This document shows, in pieces, positions 1-8,215 of a stretch of 64,000 nucleotides of DNA; positions within the stretch are counted from its first letter, which is position 1; each line of letters opens with the position of its first letter. The stretch lies in assembly GCF_026250525.1 (NCBI RefSeq), contig NZ_CP111044.1, forward strand, positions 372,001-436,000, given 5' to 3'. Under the pieces are notes generated by a model. The model was not told the origin of the DNA. It saw nothing but the letters and a program-made list of their open reading frames with translations, and did not search any database. Origin of the DNA: Chondrinema litorale (lineage in GTDB: Bacteria > Bacteroidota > Bacteroidia > Cytophagales > Flammeovirgaceae). The position numbers and the translations under genes are program-made.

Positions 1-294
1 CTAAATCCTTCTATAGAGCTTGAAATACAAAAAATAAAGGAGCAAAAAAGAGGAAAAAAATTTTATTTGAAATTATATTTTATCGAAGATATCAGGGGGA
101 ACCCTAATAAAATCAAAGAATTAAAAAATCAACTTGGCTTTACAAATTCCGATATTTTAAAATTCTTTCATAAGAAAAACAACGATGAGCCAATTTTTGA
201 ACTAAAATATTATGAAAAATTACTCTTTTACAAAGGTATATTCGAAGAGAATTCTATTAAAATAAAGATAGAGGAACTTGAATTGAAGGAATAA
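1..294 (+). CDS. hypothetical protein, 5' end cut by window
   Basis: The frame is open from the first base of the window to a TAA at 292-294, so this is the last 97 codons of a longer gene. A TTG at 67 could start a 75-residue protein, but the open frame upstream makes a truncated gene more likely. The product is rich in Lys, Glu and Ile, with no signal peptide or membrane segment in the visible part. I recognise no domain. It sits at the head of a run of small plus-strand genes, some of which resemble toxin immunity genes, but nothing in this protein itself supports that role. Confidence 0.5.
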   Translation, partial: LNPSIELEIQKIKEQKRGKKFYLKLYFIEDIRGNPNKIKELKNQLGFTNSDILKFFHKKNNDEPIFELKYYEKLLFYKGIFEENSIKIKIEELELKE

Positions 295-311
295 AAAAAC
301 TCGAATGACAT

Positions 312-355
312 AGCTATACCCGCTATATTCCGCTTCGCCCCATACGGCGGGTAGC
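312..355. repeat. GC-rich imperfect inverted repeat between genes
   Basis: Arms tacccgc (317-323) and gcgggta (347-353) pair perfectly. The flanking agcta and tagct also pair if a two-base bulge is allowed. The stretch is far richer in G+C than its neighbours. It could be the terminator of the first gene, although no T-run follows, or a copy of a dispersed intergenic repeat. Confidence 0.35.
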
Positions 356-414
356 TCAGGCATTGTATAAAATTAATAGCAATCGAGCTAGATATCATTG
401 ATTTTAAATTCTAG

Positions 415-696
415 ATTGAGTTGCAACCTGCCTCACTAGTTTTTGGAGGAGAATATAAAGATGCTTCAGGTCAATTGATTTAAAAAAGATTGGTAAATTT
501 AAGTGTACCCAGTTGTCAGATTATTAGAAAGTTTCATGAAATCCATAATAATAAATGGAACAGAGTAAAGATTAAAAAATCTAGCTTAAAAGGATATACC
601 GCAGAATTTATTTGGGATGTAAAATGGGAACAAGAAGAAACGAATTCACATTTAATCCTTAAATTAGAGAGAGATAAATGGTTTTGGGATAAATAG
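415..696 (+). pseudogene. decayed hypothetical gene with an in-frame stop
   Basis: One frame reads from 415 to a TAG at 694-696 with a single TAA at 481-483. The 22 codons before that stop look like protein (GGEYKDASGQ) and the 71 after it do too (WNRVKIKK, FIWDVKWEQEE). The downstream piece has no ATG, only TTG at 490. I read this as a gene remnant broken by a nonsense change, already lacking its 5' end because of a TAG at 412-414. No family was recognised. A short real ORF starting at TTG 490 is the alternative. Confidence 0.35.
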
Positions 697-879
697 AAAA
701 CAGGTTTTGATACAAAATGCCAGCTTATTCGTATTGGCTATTTTTTTTTTGAATAATCAGTTAAATGGTGGATTAGCTGGTTTTGGCAGGGTCTGATTGG
801 ACGAATTATGAAACTTTAAAAGACTTTTTAAAACTAATCACAATAGATTTTCAATCTAAAATTTTTTAAATAATAGAGT

Positions 880-1572
880 ATGAAAAACATAATTCCTTCA
901 AAAAAGGCTGACCATTATTTCTTTTCGGTTATGGCTATTTATTATTTAACTACAGCTTTATTGGGTTTTGGATATTCATCAACAAATATAATTTCCAATG
1001 GAGGAGAGATTCCACTTAGAGCTATAATTCACGGAACATTAGGAGGTATCTGGTATTTCCTCTTCTTTCTTCAGGTTTTATTAATAGTCATTAAAAAGAA
1101 AGAGTTACATAGGAAGCTTGGCAATACATCAGTACCAATTATTTTATTAGTATTTATAACAGGCATTTATGTAGTCTTGCTGAGAAAACCTCTATCTTTT
1201 GAGCCGGCTCCATTTGCTTTTATGGGAGGTGAGTTAGCATTGTTATTATTGGGAGTAATCTTTACTGTTCTTGGTTTTATGTATAGATACAACCCACATT
1301 ACCATAAAAGATATTACCTAATGAGCATCATTGTTCTAAGTGGAGCAGGTATACTTCGATTTTTTAATTTTCTAGAAGTTAAGATGTTTAATGATCTAGT
1401 AGTTATCTTTTTCATTCCCTTCCTTTTAATTTTCTTATTTGACTTGATTGTATACCGAAAACTTTTCAAAGCTACGTGGATAGGTTTTCTACTCTACATT
1501 TTCTTTCAGTTTGTGTTAGCAGGTTATTTAAAAATGATTGCTGACTACCTAAGGCCATTGATGAAATCTTAA
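880..1572 (+). CDS. seven-segment membrane protein, DUF2306-like
   Basis: The 230-residue protein is almost entirely hydrophobic, with about seven predicted membrane segments. Two conserved-looking sites stand out. One is an HRKLG motif after the third segment. The other is a histidine-rich HYHKRYYLM stretch before the fifth, followed by an arginine in a membrane helix (ILRFF). This order (His, HRxLG, HxRxxM, Arg) matches what I know of the DUF2306 group of uncharacterised inner-membrane proteins. The assignment is by eye and tentative. The start ATG at 880 follows an AT-rich leader without a clear Shine-Dalgarno site, as is usual in Bacteroidota. No operon partner is evident and the function is unknown. 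Confidence 0.7.
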   Translation: MKNIIPSKKADHYFFSVMAIYYLTTALLGFGYSSTNIISNGGEIPLRAIIHGTLGGIWYFLFFLQVLLIVIKKKELHRKLGNTSVPIILLVFITGIYVVLLRKPLSFEPAPFAFMGGELALLLLGVIFTVLGFMYRYNPHYHKRYYLMSIIVLSGAGILRFFNFLEVKMFNDLVVIFFIPFLLIFLFDLIVYRKLFKATWIGFLLYIFFQFVLAGYLKMIADYLRPLMKS

Positions 1573-1669
1573 ATTATAAAGAAAAAAGGGGGAGCTTTCT
1601 TACTTAAAAAAACATAGACAAGCCTTTGGTATAATTACCCCAAATCGCAAAGGTTTTCGTTTATAACAT

Positions 1670-1822
1670 ATGAACAAACCAATTTTCTATTTTGATAAAC
1701 CCGGTAAATGGGATTTAATAACTATTCTACTTTATCTCGGGCTAACTGCATTTATCTTCCTAACTAGCATCTCAACAAAAAGATTTTGTAGGCTTGTTCA
1801 AAGAGTATCACCAACTTATTGA
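1670..1822 (+). CDS. possible 50-residue membrane peptide or gene remnant
   Basis: An ATG-started frame of 50 codons encodes a polar N-terminus (MNKPIFYFDKPGKWD) and one hydrophobic helix (LITILLYLGLTAFIFLT), then a basic tail. The start and helix look like the beginning of a larger membrane protein whose remainder has been lost. It may therefore be a remnant rather than an active small gene. The rest of the 1573-2045 interval shows nothing I can assign. Confidence 0.3.
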   Translation: MNKPIFYFDKPGKWDLITILLYLGLTAFIFLTSISTKRFCRLVQRVSPTY

Positions 1823-2045
1823 ACAGGCTTTCATTAAGTCCATTACTTGCTTTCAATTCAGGTATCTTTATAAGGAATAGCGATGTTTATCATAGAGATA
1901 ATAATCTTTGATAATCAATTAGTTACCTTAGAACAAGTTAATTCATAAAAAGCAATTGAATGGCTTATTAGATGGTTTTGGTTAAATTTGGCGGGTAGAA
2001 GTAAGTATATTACTATCTTAACAGCTCTGCACTATACTTGAAACT

Positions 2046-2687
2046 ATGGGACTGATAATTAATTGGATTGCAATCATTTTATCTCCTGTATTCAATTATT
2101 TAATGTTTCAGGTTTTAAAAGAAAAACCTAAAGCACAAAAAGTAACTTTGGGAATATCGGGATTTGTTGTACTCATCTTTCTTCTTGGTCAGTTGATGTG
2201 TATTGTATGTACAATGAGAATTATAAATGAAATAATACTTGCGGTTTTCTATTTGAGTTGTTGTCATCTATTTTGGCAAGTAAAGAGGATAAAGGGAAAA
2301 CTTATTAGGTATTTGTTTATGGTAACTGGATTAATTCCAATGTTACTCGGGCTGCTTTTGGGAACAATAGGAGTTATAGGCTTCGGATTAGGATATGAAC
2401 AATTGTGGTCGGACAGGCAATATAAAATTTCTAACAATCTGAGATTAGAAATTGGTTCACTCAGCAATTCTCTGGAACCTGGGGGGATAAAGGTCGATAT
2501 TTATCACAAATATTCTTTACTGCCCCTTCAGCAAAAAATAATATCGAAGACTTTTGATGATTTTTATATTGACTTAAGCAGTGTAAGTTATATATACAAT
2601 GAGGCAAGTCAGGAAATTAAAATTTGGACGGAAGGGGATAGATCGAAAAAACACTTGAATGAAGTAATAAAAATAAAAGGTAGTTAA
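2046..2687 (+). CDS. hypothetical membrane protein
   Basis: The 213-residue protein has about four membrane segments in residues 1-120: an N-terminal helix, two in the KKV to FLL and CTM to CHL regions, and a glycine-rich LLGLLLGTIGVIGFGLG helix. A soluble C-terminal part of about 90 residues follows, with mixed beta-like sequence. It has no lipobox or cleavable signal. I recognise no family. It stands alone, 150 bases upstream of the WYL regulator on the same strand. Confidence 0.6.
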   Translation: MGLIINWIAIILSPVFNYLMFQVLKEKPKAQKVTLGISGFVVLIFLLGQLMCIVCTMRIINEIILAVFYLSCCHLFWQVKRIKGKLIRYLFMVTGLIPMLLGLLLGTIGVIGFGLGYEQLWSDRQYKISNNLRLEIGSLSNSLEPGGIKVDIYHKYSLLPLQQKIISKTFDDFYIDLSSVSYIYNEASQEIKIWTEGDRSKKHLNEVIKIKGS

Positions 2688-2839
2688 CAAATCGTAAAAG
2701 AATGTTGGGATAAGACTTACTGAAGGGCTTTTCATTACTGAAATTAATCGTACCATGAAGATACTTTTTTGCTGTTAAAACTGCATAGTTTTTATCTTAG
2801 CATTACAATCCAATACAAACAAAATTCAACAATTGCTGA

Positions 2840-3529
2840 ATGGAAGGAGACGATGTTAAAAGGATTTCGAGACTGACTGCGATTTTAACACAGTTACAGT
2901 CCAAAAGAAGGTTGACAGCAGCAAGTCTTGCTGATAAATTTGGTGTGAGCACTCGAACGATTTATCGGGATATAAAAGCACTTGAAAAAGCGGGTGTTCC
3001 CATTTTAACTGAAGAAGGAAAGGGCTACACCTTAATGGAAGGTTATAGAATTCCACCAATCATGTTTACTGAAAAACAAGTAAACGCCTTGATACTGGCA
3101 GAACAGCTCGTTTTGAGAAGCAAGGATGCCTCATTTGTACAAGATTATTCAGAGGCTATTGATAAAATTAAGTCCATTCTAAGATATACTATTCAAGACA
3201 AAGCCAATCTATTAACAGATAGAACGCAATATAAAGAGGCACTTAATCAGGAAAGAAGCAGCAGTAATTTGTCTGAGCTACAAAACGCGCTTACCAACTA
3301 CAAGCTGGTCAAAATAAAGTATATCAATAAAGAAGGTTCCACTACAGACAGAATTATCGAACCATTTGCCATTTTGAGTGCCGAAAATTGGTATCTAATT
3401 GCTTGGTGCCGCTTGCGAAAAGAATTTAGATTTTTTCGGCCAGACAGAATTCAAAGCATGGAAATTCTATCAGAAAATTTTGAGCCTCACAAATTGACTT
3501 TACAAGACTATTTTGACAAATACCAATAA
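2840..3529 (+). CDS. YafY-type transcriptional regulator (HTH-WYL)
   Basis: DNA-binding regulator of the DeoR-like/WYL class. Residues 1-60 form a winged helix-turn-helix (ISRLTAILTQLQSKRRLTA, then STRTIYRDIKALEKAGVPI), the usual start of YafY proteins. The C-terminal half is a WYL domain with the WYL triad near residue 184 followed by the expected arginine-rich strand (RKEFRFFRPDRI). Such regulators usually bind a small ligand through WYL and control a neighbouring gene. The epoxide-hydrolase-like gene starts 62 bases downstream on the same strand and has its own promoter-like box, so it is the obvious target candidate. That link is inference. ATG at 2840 is the only good in-frame start before the HTH. 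Confidence 0.9.
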   Translation: MEGDDVKRISRLTAILTQLQSKRRLTAASLADKFGVSTRTIYRDIKALEKAGVPILTEEGKGYTLMEGYRIPPIMFTEKQVNALILAEQLVLRSKDASFVQDYSEAIDKIKSILRYTIQDKANLLTDRTQYKEALNQERSSSNLSELQNALTNYKLVKIKYINKEGSTTDRIIEPFAILSAENWYLIAWCRLRKEFRFFRPDRIQSMEILSENFEPHKLTLQDYFDKYQ

Positions 3530-3541
3530 TTCTTACTACCC

Positions 3542-3577
3542 TTGACATAAGGCTGTCTAACGTCAGTCATACGTTTG
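3542..3577 (+). promoter_or_regulatory. candidate promoter with small inverted repeat
   Basis: A perfect Bacteroidota -7 box TAnnTTTG (TACGTTTG) lies at 3570-3577, 15 bases before the hydrolase ATG. A TTG at 3542-3544 could be the -33 element, though its 25-base spacing is longer than usual. AACGT (3559-3563) and ACGTT (3571-3575) form an inverted repeat overlapping the box, a possible site for the upstream WYL regulator. Confidence 0.4.
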
Positions 3578-3591
3578 CATCAAACATAAAA

Positions 3592-4554
3592 ATGACAAAC
3601 GTTTTGAACTCAATTCTTGCTGAAACAGGATTTCCAAAGCCTACTACAATTTCGGTCAATGGTGTAGAACTAGAAGTCTTTGAAGCAGGTCGACAAAATG
3701 CAGGAAAACCGATTGTATTATGTCATGGTTGGCCAGAGCATGCCTTTTCTTGGCGTTATCAAGTGCCAGCTTTTGTAGAAGCAGGTTACCATGTGATTGT
3801 CCCAAACCAACGGGGTTATGGTAATTCATCTCGTCCGATAAAAGTTACTGACTATGACATTGAGCACTTAGCTGGAGATCTTATCGCACTGCTCGATTAT
3901 TACGGATACAAGGAGGCTACCTTTGTAGGACATGATTGGGGAGCGATGGTTACTTGGTGGTTAACACTGTTACATCCAACCCGTGTAAAGAGAATTATTG
4001 CCTTGGCTGTACCTTACCAAGTACGCGGAGAAAGACCTTGGATCGAGTGGATGGAAGAAATATTTGGTGGCGATTACTATTTTGTTCACTTTAACCGACA
4101 ACCGGGAGTGGCAGATGCCATTCTAGATGAAAATGCTCCACAATTCCTTCGCAATATATTCCGTAAGAACATTCCCCAAAACATACCTGAACCAGGCATG
4201 GCTATGATCAATCTCGCCAAAGCAAAAGAAGCACAGGGTGAGCCTGTTATGAGTGAAAATGAACTTGCTGTTTTCGTCTCATCTTTCGAATCAACAGGCT
4301 TTACAGGAAGTATAAATTGGTACAGGAATCTTGATCGCAACTGGCAATTATTGGCGAATGCAAACCCCATCATCCAACAACCAACACTTATGATCTATGG
4401 AAATCAGGATGTGATACCAAAGTTTGAAGGATTATCTGCATTTGTGCCCAATGTTGAAGAAGTGAGTTTAGACTGTGGCCATTGGATTCAGCAAGAAAAA
4501 CCAGAGGAAACCAACAAGGCAATCTTAAAATGGTTAGCACAACAAAATGGATAA
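3592..4554 (+). CDS. alpha/beta hydrolase, epoxide-hydrolase type
   Basis: Soluble hydrolase of 320 residues with the epoxide-hydrolase signature. The oxyanion-hole motif is HGWPE at residues 45-49. The nucleophile is Asp115 in GHDWGA, where esterases have serine. An acidic residue lies near 272 (GNQD), and the base histidine is near 297 (CGHWIQQEKPEE). The family opens epoxides through an aspartyl ester intermediate. Haloalkane dehalogenases share the Asp nucleophile, but the HGxPE motif favours epoxide hydrolase. There is no signal peptide, so it should be cytoplasmic. The stop overlaps the start of the next gene by 8 bases, which suggests translational coupling. The substrate cannot be read from the sequence. 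Confidence 0.88.
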   Translation: MTNVLNSILAETGFPKPTTISVNGVELEVFEAGRQNAGKPIVLCHGWPEHAFSWRYQVPAFVEAGYHVIVPNQRGYGNSSRPIKVTDYDIEHLAGDLIALLDYYGYKEATFVGHDWGAMVTWWLTLLHPTRVKRIIALAVPYQVRGERPWIEWMEEIFGGDYYFVHFNRQPGVADAILDENAPQFLRNIFRKNIPQNIPEPGMAMINLAKAKEAQGEPVMSENELAVFVSSFESTGFTGSINWYRNLDRNWQLLANANPIIQQPTLMIYGNQDVIPKFEGLSAFVPNVEEVSLDCGHWIQQEKPEETNKAILKWLAQQNG

Positions 4555-5125
4555 GGATATAGAAACATTTTATCCTCAAAGCCAAACAGACTGGCGCAAT
4601 TGGCTGGAGAAAAATCATCAGTCAAAACAGTCTGTTTGGCTTGTTCAATTTAAGTCATCTACGAAAATTGCTTCCATAAGCTGGAGCGAAGCGGTAGATG
4701 AAGCTTTATGTTTTGGTTGGATAGACAGTACAAGAAAGACGATTGATGAAAAGAGTTACATGCAATATTTCACCAGAAGGAAACCAAATAGTACATGGTC
4801 AAAAATAAATAAGGAAAAAGTAGCCAACCTCATTAAAAACAACCGAATGACGAAATCAGGCTTCGATAGTATAGAAATTGCCAAACAGAATGGTTCTTGG
4901 TCAATGTTAGATGAAGTTGAAGCACTTATTGTTCCAGAAGATTTAGATAAAGAATTGGTAAATTACGAAGACGCAAAAGAATTCTTTGATAGCTTAAGTA
5001 AGTCAGCTAAAAAGATTTTATTGCACTGGGTCATCTCAGCAAAAAGACCTGAGACAAGGCAAAAGAGGATACTAGAAATTGCACAAAATGCTAGTAAAAA
5101 ACAGAAACCAAAACAATTTAGATGA
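4547..5125 (+). CDS. YdeI/OmpD-associated family protein
   Basis: 192 residues with the features of the YdeI/OmpD-associated family: an early WLEKNH segment, then the strongly conserved WSEAVDEALCFGWIDS block (about residues 45-60), YFTRRKP(N)STWSKIN, and a C-terminal basic helical part ending in KKQKPKQFR. Members have been linked to resistance to antimicrobial peptides and bacteriocins, but their molecular function is unclear. The start lies inside the end of the epoxide-hydrolase-like gene (8-base overlap), so the two are very likely co-transcribed and translationally coupled. No signal peptide. Confidence 0.85.
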   Translation: MDKDIETFYPQSQTDWRNWLEKNHQSKQSVWLVQFKSSTKIASISWSEAVDEALCFGWIDSTRKTIDEKSYMQYFTRRKPNSTWSKINKEKVANLIKNNRMTKSGFDSIEIAKQNGSWSMLDEVEALIVPEDLDKELVNYEDAKEFFDSLSKSAKKILLHWVISAKRPETRQKRILEIAQNASKKQKPKQFR

Positions 5126-5226
5126 AAATAACTTATTTGGATATTATGCAAAATGGCTAAATAGTGAGGTTATTAATTTCAACATAAGTTTTACTATTTA
5201 CATTAAACACTATTTCAAACTAACTG

Positions 5227-5916
5227 ATGTATAAAATAGAACCCATAAATAAAGAAATTGCGGATAGTCTAAAAGCATATGAATTAACAAATCGAGCTTT
5301 TACGAATATTGCCTTAACCTTTACAAATGGTAATAATGATTTAAAATCACAATTAGATAAAAAATCAATTGAAGAAAGAACCTTATACTATGTTTCAATT
5401 TTAGATATGCAAGTCCTTAATGGAGGTATTTACCAGTTCTTCAGTAATTATGGGAATCAATATGATACAGAAATTATTAATGCCATAGAAACAATAGACA
5501 GAAATGAACTAGCAAATGCTTTTAAGAAAATTTGTACGTTTGCAACGAAGGAATTTGAACAAGTAAAAGGTGACTATGATAAATTCGATAAGTCTTAGAA
5601 GTTGTCTAAAGTAGTTATACTGTAAAAATGCTTTTAACCAAAATATTATTCTTTTCCTCAAAAAGACCTGTAATCTTATATTTTCGAGTTCGAAAAAAAA
5701 GCTATCATTTGAGGGAAGTAGAATTTTGAAAAGTAGTTAACAAAACAAATAATCCATTTTTAGTAATTATGCCAAATTATATATAAATCAACTAGATTAA
5801 TTTGTTATTTTTTATTTTAGACAACTTCTTACTATGAAAACGACATGAACAAATCAATGGACGAATATTTAAAGGAATACATTCTTACAAATATTGAGGC
5901 TTTTGAAACAAAATGA
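5227..5916 (+). pseudogene. DUF4375 (DMP19-like) gene split by a 231-bp element
   Basis: The intact part reads 5227-5598 and carries the DUF4375 core, with the D-x-Q-V-x-N-G-G-x-x-Q-F-F type motif (DMQVLNGGIYQFFSNYG, about residues 61-77). The frame stops at a TAG created by the inserted element. Removing the element plus one TTA copy joins codon 123 to 5832-5916. The sequence then continues in frame as SYYENDMNKSMDEYLKEYIL and ends at the TGA at 5914, giving a 151-residue protein typical in length for the family. As it stands the last 28 residues are lost, so the product is truncated. DUF4375 proteins often occur in toxin-immunity arrays, and the next gene, three bases beyond the old stop, is a colicin-type immunity gene. 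Confidence 0.8.
5598..5828. mobile_element. MITE-like element, 231 bp, 13-bp inverted repeats
   Basis: The ends gaagttgtctaaa (5598-5610) and tttagacaacttc (5816-5828) are perfect 13-bp inverted repeats. They are flanked by TTA on both sides (5595-5597 and 5829-5831). There is no ORF inside, and the interior is very AT-rich. The perfect repair of the DUF4375 frame on removal proves it is an insertion. A 3-bp TNA duplication is what parts of the IS5 family make, so a non-autonomous IS5-type element is the best guess. No parent transposase is present in the window. One end-like sequence recurs at 41645-41663. Confidence 0.85.
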
Positions 5917-5919
5917 AGT

Positions 5920-6375
5920 ATGCATTTAAGGAATAAACTATTACCAACTGCAACAGAAGATCGAATTTCAAGAATCCTCGGTCTGATCAAGGAAATTGAA
6001 ATCAATATTGATTCTGGAAAGTCTACTGAAAATTTCATTATAAGATTCAATAAAATAACTCAAAGAAATTATGATCGAGAATATTTCCAAACCTATTGGA
6101 ATTCACAGAGCATAGAGGATTTTGCTAGAGAAGCTTCACAGCCACTGCCAGAAAAAATTGAAGATATAACCAAGGAAGAACTCATAGAGGTCGTTAATAG
6201 AATTCGAAATGGCGATGAAAACACGACTTTTTATCTTGAGTTGTTGGATAGAAATCTTCCTCATCCTAGAATAAGTGATTTAATATTTTACCCAGAGAGT
6301 GATGGTTTAACTGACGAATCTACATCAGAGGAAATTGTTGAGAAAGCAAAAGCCTTTAGAGCGATACAATTGTAA
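5920..6375 (+). CDS. colicin/pyocin DNase immunity protein with extra N-terminal domain
   Basis: The last 70 of 151 residues match the Im/pyocin immunity family (PF01320). It begins ITKEELIEVVNRI, continues through a short acidic linker, and carries the hallmark HPRISDLIFYP, equivalent to the HPSGSDLIYYP helix of Im7/Im9 that contacts the DNase toxin. It ends with T-S-E-E-I-V-E-K-A-K. Family members are about 85 residues, so residues 1-80 here are an additional helical region. The ATG at 5920 follows the original DUF4375 stop by three bases, indicating one operon before the MITE landed upstream. No cognate toxin is seen in the window, so this is either an orphan immunity gene or its toxin lies to the left. 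Confidence 0.8.
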   Translation: MHLRNKLLPTATEDRISRILGLIKEIEINIDSGKSTENFIIRFNKITQRNYDREYFQTYWNSQSIEDFAREASQPLPEKIEDITKEELIEVVNRIRNGDENTTFYLELLDRNLPHPRISDLIFYPESDGLTDESTSEEIVEKAKAFRAIQL

Positions 6376-6560
6376 AATTTGCAAGTATTGATATATCGTA
6401 AATAAGGTGTTTATTGGTTTATGAAAGTTTCAGCTGCTGCCAACTAGAAAAGTTATTACAACTTAATCCTAACTGATAATCATGCTTATAATATGGAAGA
6501 ATGGATCTGATGAATTAAAGTAAAATTACCTATTAAATAGGTTGACCAAATGGGAATACT

Positions 6561-6872
6561 ATGACATTGAAAGAGGCAATATTGAATTGTAATCAGTACG
6601 GAGAAGCTGAAGAATTGATATATCAAGTTTTTGCTAAAAGAATAGTTGGCAAGTTTGAGAGTAATTCTGAAGCTATTGTTTTAGCACTTACTGAAGTCGA
6701 ATCAGAGCTTAATATTAAAGAAATTGCTGAATCTAAATGCCCGGGTTTTGATTATTTTCTTGAGTTATACATTATACAAGAAATATTTCAAAACATGGAG
6801 GATACTGATGAATATAAATCAGATGAAGCCAAAGTAAAAAGGACAATTTACTATGCAGAATTTGATGCTTAA
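6561..6872 (+). CDS. small acidic protein, possible immunity protein
   Basis: 103 residues, strongly acidic, no signal or membrane helix. It has a central block CPGFDYFLELYIIQEI (about residues 61-76) and a C-terminal IYYAEFDA. I have a loose memory of this pattern from small proteins in toxin-immunity clusters (DUF7716-like), but I am not certain of the family. It lies 185 bases after the Im-like gene on the same strand and 82 bases before the IS3 element. The neighbourhood is the main argument for an immunity role. Confidence 0.55.
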   Translation: MTLKEAILNCNQYGEAEELIYQVFAKRIVGKFESNSEAIVLALTEVESELNIKEIAESKCPGFDYFLELYIIQEIFQNMEDTDEYKSDEAKVKRTIYYAEFDA

Positions 6873-6999
6873 ACATTATTATCATGTCTAAATAGCAAGC
6901 TATAATCTCCGTAAAAACCTTATTACTTAACATAATATCATTTATGATTTTTTGTGACTTAGGGCAAAATAGGGGTACACAGGATAAAAATTAAAGACG

Positions 7000-7392
7000 A
7001 TGAACCGTAAATTATTTATCCCCGGAAAGTCAAAATTAAGTCCATTAAGTTTAGAATCCGCAGTATTATCATATCGGTTAGGAATGTTTTCGGCGGCAAA
7101 AGTGATGAGCTGGTATAAAATTTCTATGAATAAATTACGACAATTAAATAGGAATTACTATTTTCAGTTAGAAAAAACTTTTGCACCGATGAAACAGCCC
7201 AACTTAAAAAGTGATAAAGCCAAAGTAAAGCAACTGGAAGCAGAACTAAAATTGTTACAGGGCAAATTGCAAGATGCTGAACTGGAATCGAAAGTGTGGA
7301 AAAAGATGGTAGAAATAGCAGAAAGAGAATTAGGAGTTGGTATAAAGCTTGCAGCCGCAAAAAATTCTGGTATTCGACGTCAGCTGAAATAA
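7000..7392 (+). CDS. IS3-family transposase OrfA
   Basis: The 130-residue OrfA has an N-terminal helix-turn-helix region (LESAVLSYRLGMFSAAKVMSWYKIS spans residues 19-43) that would bind the element ends. It ends in a Leu-rich coiled coil (LEAELKLLQGKLQDAELESKVWKK) used for multimerisation. The reading frame is intact. The A-rich run gcaaaaaatt near 7360, inside the overlap with orfB, is a plausible slippage site for making the OrfAB fusion, as in other IS3 elements. Because orfB is broken, OrfA alone cannot mobilise the element. Confidence 0.8.
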   Translation: MNRKLFIPGKSKLSPLSLESAVLSYRLGMFSAAKVMSWYKISMNKLRQLNRNYYFQLEKTFAPMKQPNLKSDKAKVKQLEAELKLLQGKLQDAELESKVWKKMVEIAERELGVGIKLAAAKNSGIRRQLK

Positions 7393-7781
7393 TTCGTGAA
7401 TATCCTTTATCAGGTGTTGGTAGAGTTTGTAATATCTTAGGAAAACAGCGACAGGCTTATTACAAAGCAGAAAACCGCACAGAAAAGAGTGAATTTAAGG
7501 GAGAGTTAGTCTTAGAGGAAATAGAAAAAATCCGGCAGTTACAACCACGAATTGGATGCGTAAAATTGCACCATCAATTACAAGATTTTTTACAGAGTCA
7601 TAAGATCAAACTTGGAGAAAAAAAGCTGAGGGGTTTACTCAAAAAACATGGTTTACTAAAGCCTCATAGAAGAAAAATAGCTAAAACTACCTATTCTGGC
7701 CATGGTTTTCGGATTTATAAAAATTTAGTAAAAGATGTAAAAGTAACAGAATCAGAGCAAGTTTGGGTTAGTGATATTACC

Positions 7782-7795
7782 GCGTCGCGTAGACC
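7782..7795. other. GC-rich 14-nt micro-insertion in orfB (site C)
   Basis: The bases gcgtcgcgtagacc separate gatattacc from tatgtgag. Without them the protein reads DITYVRSNHDFSYLS, the expected sequence after the first catalytic Asp. ACC occurs at both junctions. In reverse complement it can be written GTC-tacgc-GAC-gcgg, a 3-bp stem with a 5-nt loop and a GC tail. Confidence 0.8.
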
Positions 7796-7977
7796 TATGT
7801 GAGAAGTAATCATGACTTTAGTTATTTGAGTTTGATTACAGATGCATACTCAAAAAAAATAGTTGGATGGTCAATACGAAATGATTTAGGCTTAGAAGGG
7901 CCATTAGAGGCCTTGAAGATGGCTATAAAAAACAGGAAATATCCAGAACGAGAATTGATTCATCATTCTGATCGGGG

Positions 7978-7989
7978 GCGCCTGCAAGG
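7978..7989. other. GC-rich 12-nt micro-insertion in orfB (site D)
   Basis: The bases gcgcctgcaagg lie inside the conserved HSDRG-(I/V)-QY motif and add the four residues RLQG. Without them the frame reads HHSDRGIQYCSKAY. In reverse complement the core is CCT-tgc-AGG-cgcc, a tiny stem-loop with a GC tail, closely similar to site G in IS66. Confidence 0.75.
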
Positions 7990-8215
7990 TATTCAATATT
8001 GCAGCAAAGCATATATCAAGCTATTAAAAAAGCACAAAGTCAAAGTTAGTATGACTCAAAGTGGTAATCCATATGACAACGCCTTGGCAGAACGGATGAA
8101 CAATACGATTAAAAATGAATTTTTAGAAGGTAGAGGAATAATGGATTTATCGTCTGGTAAGCAGCAACTAGCTCAAATTATATGGGTTTACAATGAATGC
8201 CGATTACATTGGAGT

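Noticed and set aside
5845..5916. ATG frame of 23 codons that looks like the start of the immunity gene, with a readthrough stop
   Set aside because: Deleting the MITE joins it in frame to the DUF4375 gene, so it is the lost C-terminus of that protein. The immunity gene has its own ATG at 5920.
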